The position numbers and the translations under genes were made by a program. The notes under the pieces are model-generated. The model made no database searches. It worked only from the letters and a program-made list of their open reading frames with translations, and was not told the DNA's origin. Shown piece by piece: positions 62,598-64,000 of a stretch of 64,000 nucleotides of DNA (the first letter of the stretch is position 1; every line of letters starts with the position of its first letter). This DNA comes from JAAYAY01 sp963674575 (GTDB taxonomy: Bacteria; Planctomycetota; Planctomycetia; Pirellulales; Thermoguttaceae): contig CAXXQT010000008.1 of NCBI GenBank assembly GCA_963674575.2, forward strand, positions 310,001 through 374,000, in the 5' to 3' direction.

Positions 62598-64000
62598 ATG
62601 AAAGTGTTTTCCTGGGGAGTCTGGCTCGTTGCCATGACGGCTTGCGCGACGGCGAAGGCGGATCTGGCGGAGCCTGTCATCGAGCGAAAGGCGAAGGACA
62701 CGCTGACCGCCGTGGAAATCGATCAGGGTGAGACCCTCCGCTTCGTGCTTGCCGACGGAAGCAGTCGGACCCTCCTGCTGGAGGATACGTGGGCCGAGGT
62801 GGTACTGACTAATCTCAAGAGGCCGAAGAAGGGCTTCGGCGGTGGCGGCACGCTCTATCGGTTCGGCTGTCGGGTCGTTATCGACGGCCAGCCAATGGAA
62901 ATGGTCCGATACGTTCCCGTCCAGGAGTCGTTCTACGCGCCCTACGTGGTCGACGGGATGCGGATCTGGCCGGACGGGGTGAGGAAGATCGGCGGACTGT
63001 TCAACGAAAACCACGGGGAGTGTGTGCCCCGGAAGGCTGCCCGGTTTGCGATCCAGGACGCCACGCTGCCGATCTGTTGCGAACAGGAATTGCGCCCCTG
63101 GTACCCCAACGCGGCGAATTTCATCGACGTCCACGAGTCATACAATGGCGACGACGTGTGGCTCGGTCCCTACCAGGGAGCCGATCTGCACGGCGGGCTC
63201 GACATCGACATGCCCATCGGCACTCCGCTGTGGGCCCCCATCAGCCTGGACGAGCAGTTCTATTTCAACTCGCTTGTTAGGGGGCACAACAACAACCGTT
63301 GGCGGGGCATCCGCCGCTGGGCGAGCGGCGACCGGTGGGTGATCCAGGCCCATCACATGACTCGGCTGCTCGTGCCCGAACACACCCCGCTCGCCCAGGG
63401 CACGCACTATGCCGAAGCGGCCGGGACTCTTACCGGCTCGCACGCCCACTCCCACTTCGTTTTCAAGGTGGGGGAAGAAGACGACGAGGTGCTGCTGGAT
63501 CCGTGGATCCTCTTCTGGCAGATTTTCGAAAACAACAAGCGCCGGGCTGGCGCCCTCCGCGCCGCCATTGCTTCCCTGCAGCCGGCCGAGACCGGTTTGC
63601 CGGTGAAGTTTGACGGCTCGGCCTCCCGTGCGGGGGTGACGGGGAATCTTCTCAGCTCCACCTGGACTTTTGGAGACGGCGGCTGCGGCCGGGGCCCGAG
63701 TCCCACACACGCCTTCACCACCCCGGGTGTTTTCCCCGTAACGCTGGTTGTCAGCGACGGAACGAAACGGGCGACGACCACGCAGCACATTGTCGTCAGC
63801 GGGCAGCCCGTGCGATCGCCGTCGCTGACTCTTGCGGCTCCCGAGGAGATCGAATTCGGTCTGCGCCCTGTTTCGGCGATGGACGTCTATGGCACGCCGG
63901 TGCCCTTCGTGCCCCACACGTTGCGCTTCGTCGCCCACCCGTCGCGTCAGCCGACACCGGCGGCGAAGCGGATTGAAGCGAGAAACGCCGGCGGCGGTAC
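62598..64000 (+). CDS. Exported M23-like peptidase with PKD domain, C-terminus cut by window edge
   Basis: The frame is open from ATG 62598 to the window end (467 codons seen). Signal peptide MKVFSWGVWLVAMTACATAKA. A region at about 190-300 has M23 (LytM/lysostaphin-type) motifs: H198-GGL-D202 in ADLHGGLDIDMPIGTPLWAP, and TGSHAHSHFVFKV (H282, H284, H286), the second zinc motif HxH. A PKD domain follows at about 330-405 (VKFDGSASRAG, STWTFGDGG, FPVTLVVSDG). The first zinc motif is H-x3-D, as in M23; the third-ligand spacing is long. It may cleave peptides or peptidoglycan-like cross-links, or merely bind. The 3' end is missing. Confidence 0.85.
   Translation, partial: MKVFSWGVWLVAMTACATAKADLAEPVIERKAKDTLTAVEIDQGETLRFVLADGSSRTLLLEDTWAEVVLTNLKRPKKGFGGGGTLYRFGCRVVIDGQPMEMVRYVPVQESFYAPYVVDGMRIWPDGVRKIGGLFNENHGECVPRKAARFAIQDATLPICCEQELRPWYPNAANFIDVHESYNGDDVWLGPYQGADLHGGLDIDMPIGTPLWAPISLDEQFYFNSLVRGHNNNRWRGIRRWASGDRWVIQAHHMTRLLVPEHTPLAQGTHYAEAAGTLTGSHAHSHFVFKVGEEDDEVLLDPWILFWQIFENNKRRAGALRAAIASLQPAETGLPVKFDGSASRAGVTGNLLSSTWTFGDGGCGRGPSPTHAFTTPGVFPVTLVVSDGTKRATTTQHIVVSGQPVRSPSLTLAAPEEIEFGLRPVSAMDVYGTPVPFVPHTLRFVAHPSRQPTPAAKRIEARNAGGG

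Overview
This window looks like a chromosomal segment of a planctomycete, probably of the Pirellulales type. The composition is GC-rich. It carries two DUF1559 prepilin-like proteins, two Tat-exported Gfo/Idh oxidoreductases, a DUF1080 protein, a very large Ser/Thr kinase with WD40 repeats, several secreted glycoside hydrolases, BlaI/M56 pairs, and many small palindromic repeats between genes. No rRNA, tRNA, CRISPR array, integrase or intact insertion sequence was seen. Both edges cut genes: a GH32 fructanase on the left and an M23-like/PKD protein on the right.

Layout. 1-4.1 kb: partial GH32, ACT-domain protein, DUF1559 protein and a putative secreted glycosidase. 4.1-9.4 kb: a repeat-rich gap, then a BlaI-type repressor with an M56 (BlaR1-like) membrane peptidase that runs in frame into a long coiled coil, facing a lipoprotein/DUF1559 operon. 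9.7-18.2 kb: Hpt protein, a zinc-ribbon/kinase/TPR/WD40 protein and an unrecognised 1311-aa protein. 18.4-26.1 kb: a PQQ-propeller protein with a Gly/Pro-rich tail, two paralogous membrane proteins, a three-gene pnt transhydrogenase operon, and rplM-rpsI. 26.2-34.6 kb: a secreted protein, a HEAT-repeat protein, an Rcp-type response regulator, a monooxygenase-like protein, a ROK kinase fused to an Mth938 domain, a ferredoxin-like protein, an alpha/beta-hydrolase fold lacking its nucleophile, and a lipoprotein. 34.7-42.3 kb: DUF2752, Gfo/Idh, a membrane protein, DUF1080, an NHL protein, a VWA protein and a small YjfB-like protein. 42.3-49.5 kb: adjacent GH106 and GH78 rhamnosidases. 49.8-55.1 kb: a membrane protein/HTH pair, a duplicated palindromic element, and a second BlaI/M56 unit whose peptidase is broken. 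55.4-64 kb: Gfo/Idh, a toxin-antitoxin pair, rhodanese, an unknown protein, a remnant of mgsA abutting tspO, a DUF4832 protein, an exported methyltransferase-like protein and the M23/PKD protein.

The functional themes are secreted polysaccharide turnover (GH32, GH78, GH106, DUF1080, Gfo/Idh, DUF4832), envelope sensing through BlaI/M56 pairs, kinase and phosphorelay signalling, and core energy and translation genes. The most notable observations are the broken M56 gene, the 16-codon mgsA remnant, the M56-coiled-coil and ROK-Mth938 fusions, and the families of palindromic repeats.
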